A DNA stretch of 64,000 bases, from contig NZ_JAMZCY010000008.1 in NCBI RefSeq assembly GCF_024519285.1, positions 1-64,000 on the forward strand, in the 5' to 3' direction. How positions within the stretch are numbered: position 1 is the stretch's first letter; the number at the start of each line of letters is the position of its first letter. Below the pieces are notes generated by a model that had not been told where the DNA came from, made no database searches, and was given only the letters and a program-made list of their open reading frames with translations. Position numbers and translations under genes: made by a program. Source of the stretch: Cohnella sp. WQ 127256. GTDB lineage: Bacteria; Bacillota; Bacilli; Paenibacillales; Paenibacillaceae. Shown here one piece after another: positions 62,964-64,000 of the stretch.

Positions 62964-63839
62964 TTAGTATTCCAACGTGTTGTCTTTACGCTGAAGCTTT
63001 CCTGCCAACAAGCCGATAATGGCAATGACTAACGTCATAATGACAGCTAATGCAGAACCGTAGCCGATGCTCATATTATTGAAAACGACTTTAACAAGAT
63101 AAGTGGTTACGATTTCTGTGGAGTTATACGGCCCCCCATTCGTCATGACATAGAACAGATCGAACGCTTGAAACCCAGTCAAGACACATAACATAATCCC
63201 GGTATCGACTAAGCTTCGGATCATTGGAAATTTAATTTTGGTGAAGATGGTCCATTCACTAGCTCCATCCAAATAAGCGGATTCGTATACATCCTTCGGA
63301 ATACGTTGAATACCGGAATAGAATATTGTCATGTAGAAGCCAGCGTAAACCCAGCCTGATACTAGACAAATGGCTATTAGTGCAGTGTCCGGGTTTCCTA
63401 GCCAAACGCGTGTCCAGCTTTCCAGACCAATGCCTGTCAGAACTGAATTGAGCATACCGAAGTCGGAGTTATATACAAATTTCCATAAGTAGGAAACGAC
63501 AATCATCGGGAGCATGACTGGAGTGAAGAAAGCAATACGGAACAAGCTGCTTCCCTTGCGCCCCATTGTAATTAATCCGGCAAGACAAAGTCCGACGAGC
63601 ACCTCTAGAAAGACGGTTGCAATAATGTAAATGAGAATGTGCCAATAAGAATTCCAATAGACGTGATCGTGAAAAGCTCTTGCATAGTTATCAAACCCAA
63701 TGAAGGTCATTGCGCCGAAACCATTCCAGTCATAGAAGCTAAATGCAAAGGTCATGACAATGGGAATGAGAATCGTAAAGGCGAACAAGAGGACGGCGGG
63801 AGCAACGAATAGATAGGCTGATTTTGATTTATGGGACAT
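62964..63839 (-). CDS. Carbohydrate ABC transporter permease, MalF/UgpA-like
   Basis: 291 residues from the ATG at 63839, chosen for GGAGGT 6 bp upstream; the frame could start at 63860 but would overlap the ribosome site. Six helices, N-terminal YLFVAPAVLLFAFTILIPIV and coupling loop KDVYESAYLDGASEWTIFTK are typical of the family. It forms the channel with the product of 62034-62909 and takes substrate from the binding protein encoded upstream (63919 onward). Confidence 0.93.
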   Translation of the reverse strand: MSHKSKSAYLFVAPAVLLFAFTILIPIVMTFAFSFYDWNGFGAMTFIGFDNYARAFHDHVYWNSYWHILIYIIATVFLEVLVGLCLAGLITMGRKGSSLFRIAFFTPVMLPMIVVSYLWKFVYNSDFGMLNSVLTGIGLESWTRVWLGNPDTALIAICLVSGWVYAGFYMTIFYSGIQRIPKDVYESAYLDGASEWTIFTKIKFPMIRSLVDTGIMLCVLTGFQAFDLFYVMTNGGPYNSTEIVTTYLVKVVFNNMSIGYGSALAVIMTLVIAIIGLLAGKLQRKDNTLEY

Positions 63840-63870
63840 CTTCCCACCTCCATCGTACATGTCATAATGA

Positions 63871-63902
63871 AGACCGGCGATAACCGATTCATGCGCCGGT
63901 CT
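63871..63902 (-). terminator. Intercistronic hairpin between binding protein and permease genes
   Basis: Perfect 9-bp arms AGACCGGCG / CGCCGGTCT with a 14-base loop and no real T run on the minus strand. Such hairpins after a binding-protein gene usually stabilise its mRNA or give partial termination, so that more binding protein than permease is made. Confidence 0.6.
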
Positions 63903-63918
63903 TTAGTATGGAAAACTG

Positions 63919-64000
63919 CTATTTTTTAAGTGGTGCAATTGAATTATCTAGCTCTGCTAATGCTGCTCCCGGTGTTCTCGCTCCACTCAACACTTGAGAG
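63919..64000 (-). CDS. C-terminal end of an extracellular sugar-binding protein (partial)
   Basis: On the minus strand the last 26 codons before TAG encode SQVLSGARTPGAALAELDNS then IAPLKK. The pattern (A/G)RTP..AL.ELD is typical of the C-terminus of family 1 solute-binding lipoproteins. The gene continues beyond the right edge. Its position directly upstream of two CUT1-type permeases supports this. Confidence 0.8.
   Translation of the reverse strand, partial: SQVLSGARTPGAALAELDNSIAPLKK

Overview
The window looks like a chromosome segment of a low-to-medium GC Firmicute of the Paenibacillaceae type (Paenibacillus, Cohnella or a relative). The reasons are strong AGGAGG-type ribosome binding sites, many T-tailed hairpin terminators, very large secreted proteins ending in three SLH (S-layer homology) domains, LplB/LplC-like sugar permeases beside a membrane-bound AraC regulator, and MalT-like LuxR regulators. 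I see no rRNA, tRNA, CRISPR array, phage block or intact insertion sequence.

Layout. 2-12044 (+): the 3' end of an SLH surface protein built of 306-bp Ig-like repeats, a MalT-like regulator, an HD-GYP protein, and a GLUG/Ig/SLH surface protein. 12174-15752 (-): a nucleotide-transporter-like membrane protein fused to HEAT repeats and two cyclic-nucleotide-binding domains. 15873-22987 (-): one operon with an isoaspartyl-peptidase-like hydrolase, a GntR regulator, a branched-chain-amino-acid-type ABC transporter and a creatininase-family amidohydrolase; a good sigma-A promoter and a candidate operator lie in front of it. 23686-40378 (+): a very large LuxR-type regulator with a damaged kinase-like N-terminus, then three paralogous SLH surface proteins in a row. 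40793-57751: a polysaccharide-utilisation locus with an ABC importer, an SLH-anchored heparinase-like lyase, two AraC regulators, a sugar isomerase-like protein, a hydroxyacid dehydrogenase, a GH88 unsaturated uronyl hydrolase and a nitrilase-superfamily protein. 57929-61863 (+): a small secreted coiled-coil protein, a cNMP-domain/PrsW-protease/zinc-ribbon fusion and a TerD-vWA protein. 62034-64000 (-): two sugar permeases and the last codons of their binding protein.

How the parts fit. The surface genes have two separate control signatures visible in the DNA. A terminator-palindrome-promoter cassette is repeated in front of the SLH paralogues and again in front of the small secreted gene at 57929. 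A different leader of about 93 bp is shared by the ABC transporter operon (40793) and the SLH-anchored lyase (44600), so these two are probably co-regulated. The inferred carbohydrate route is extracellular lyase, importer, cytoplasmic GH88 hydrolase, then isomerase and dehydrogenase steps on the released uronate. The polymer is not identifiable from sequence alone, but it should contain uronic acid.

The strongest candidates for something undescribed are the repeated promoter cassette, the cNMP-PrsW/TerD-vWA module, and the peptidase/ABC/creatininase operon of unknown substrate.
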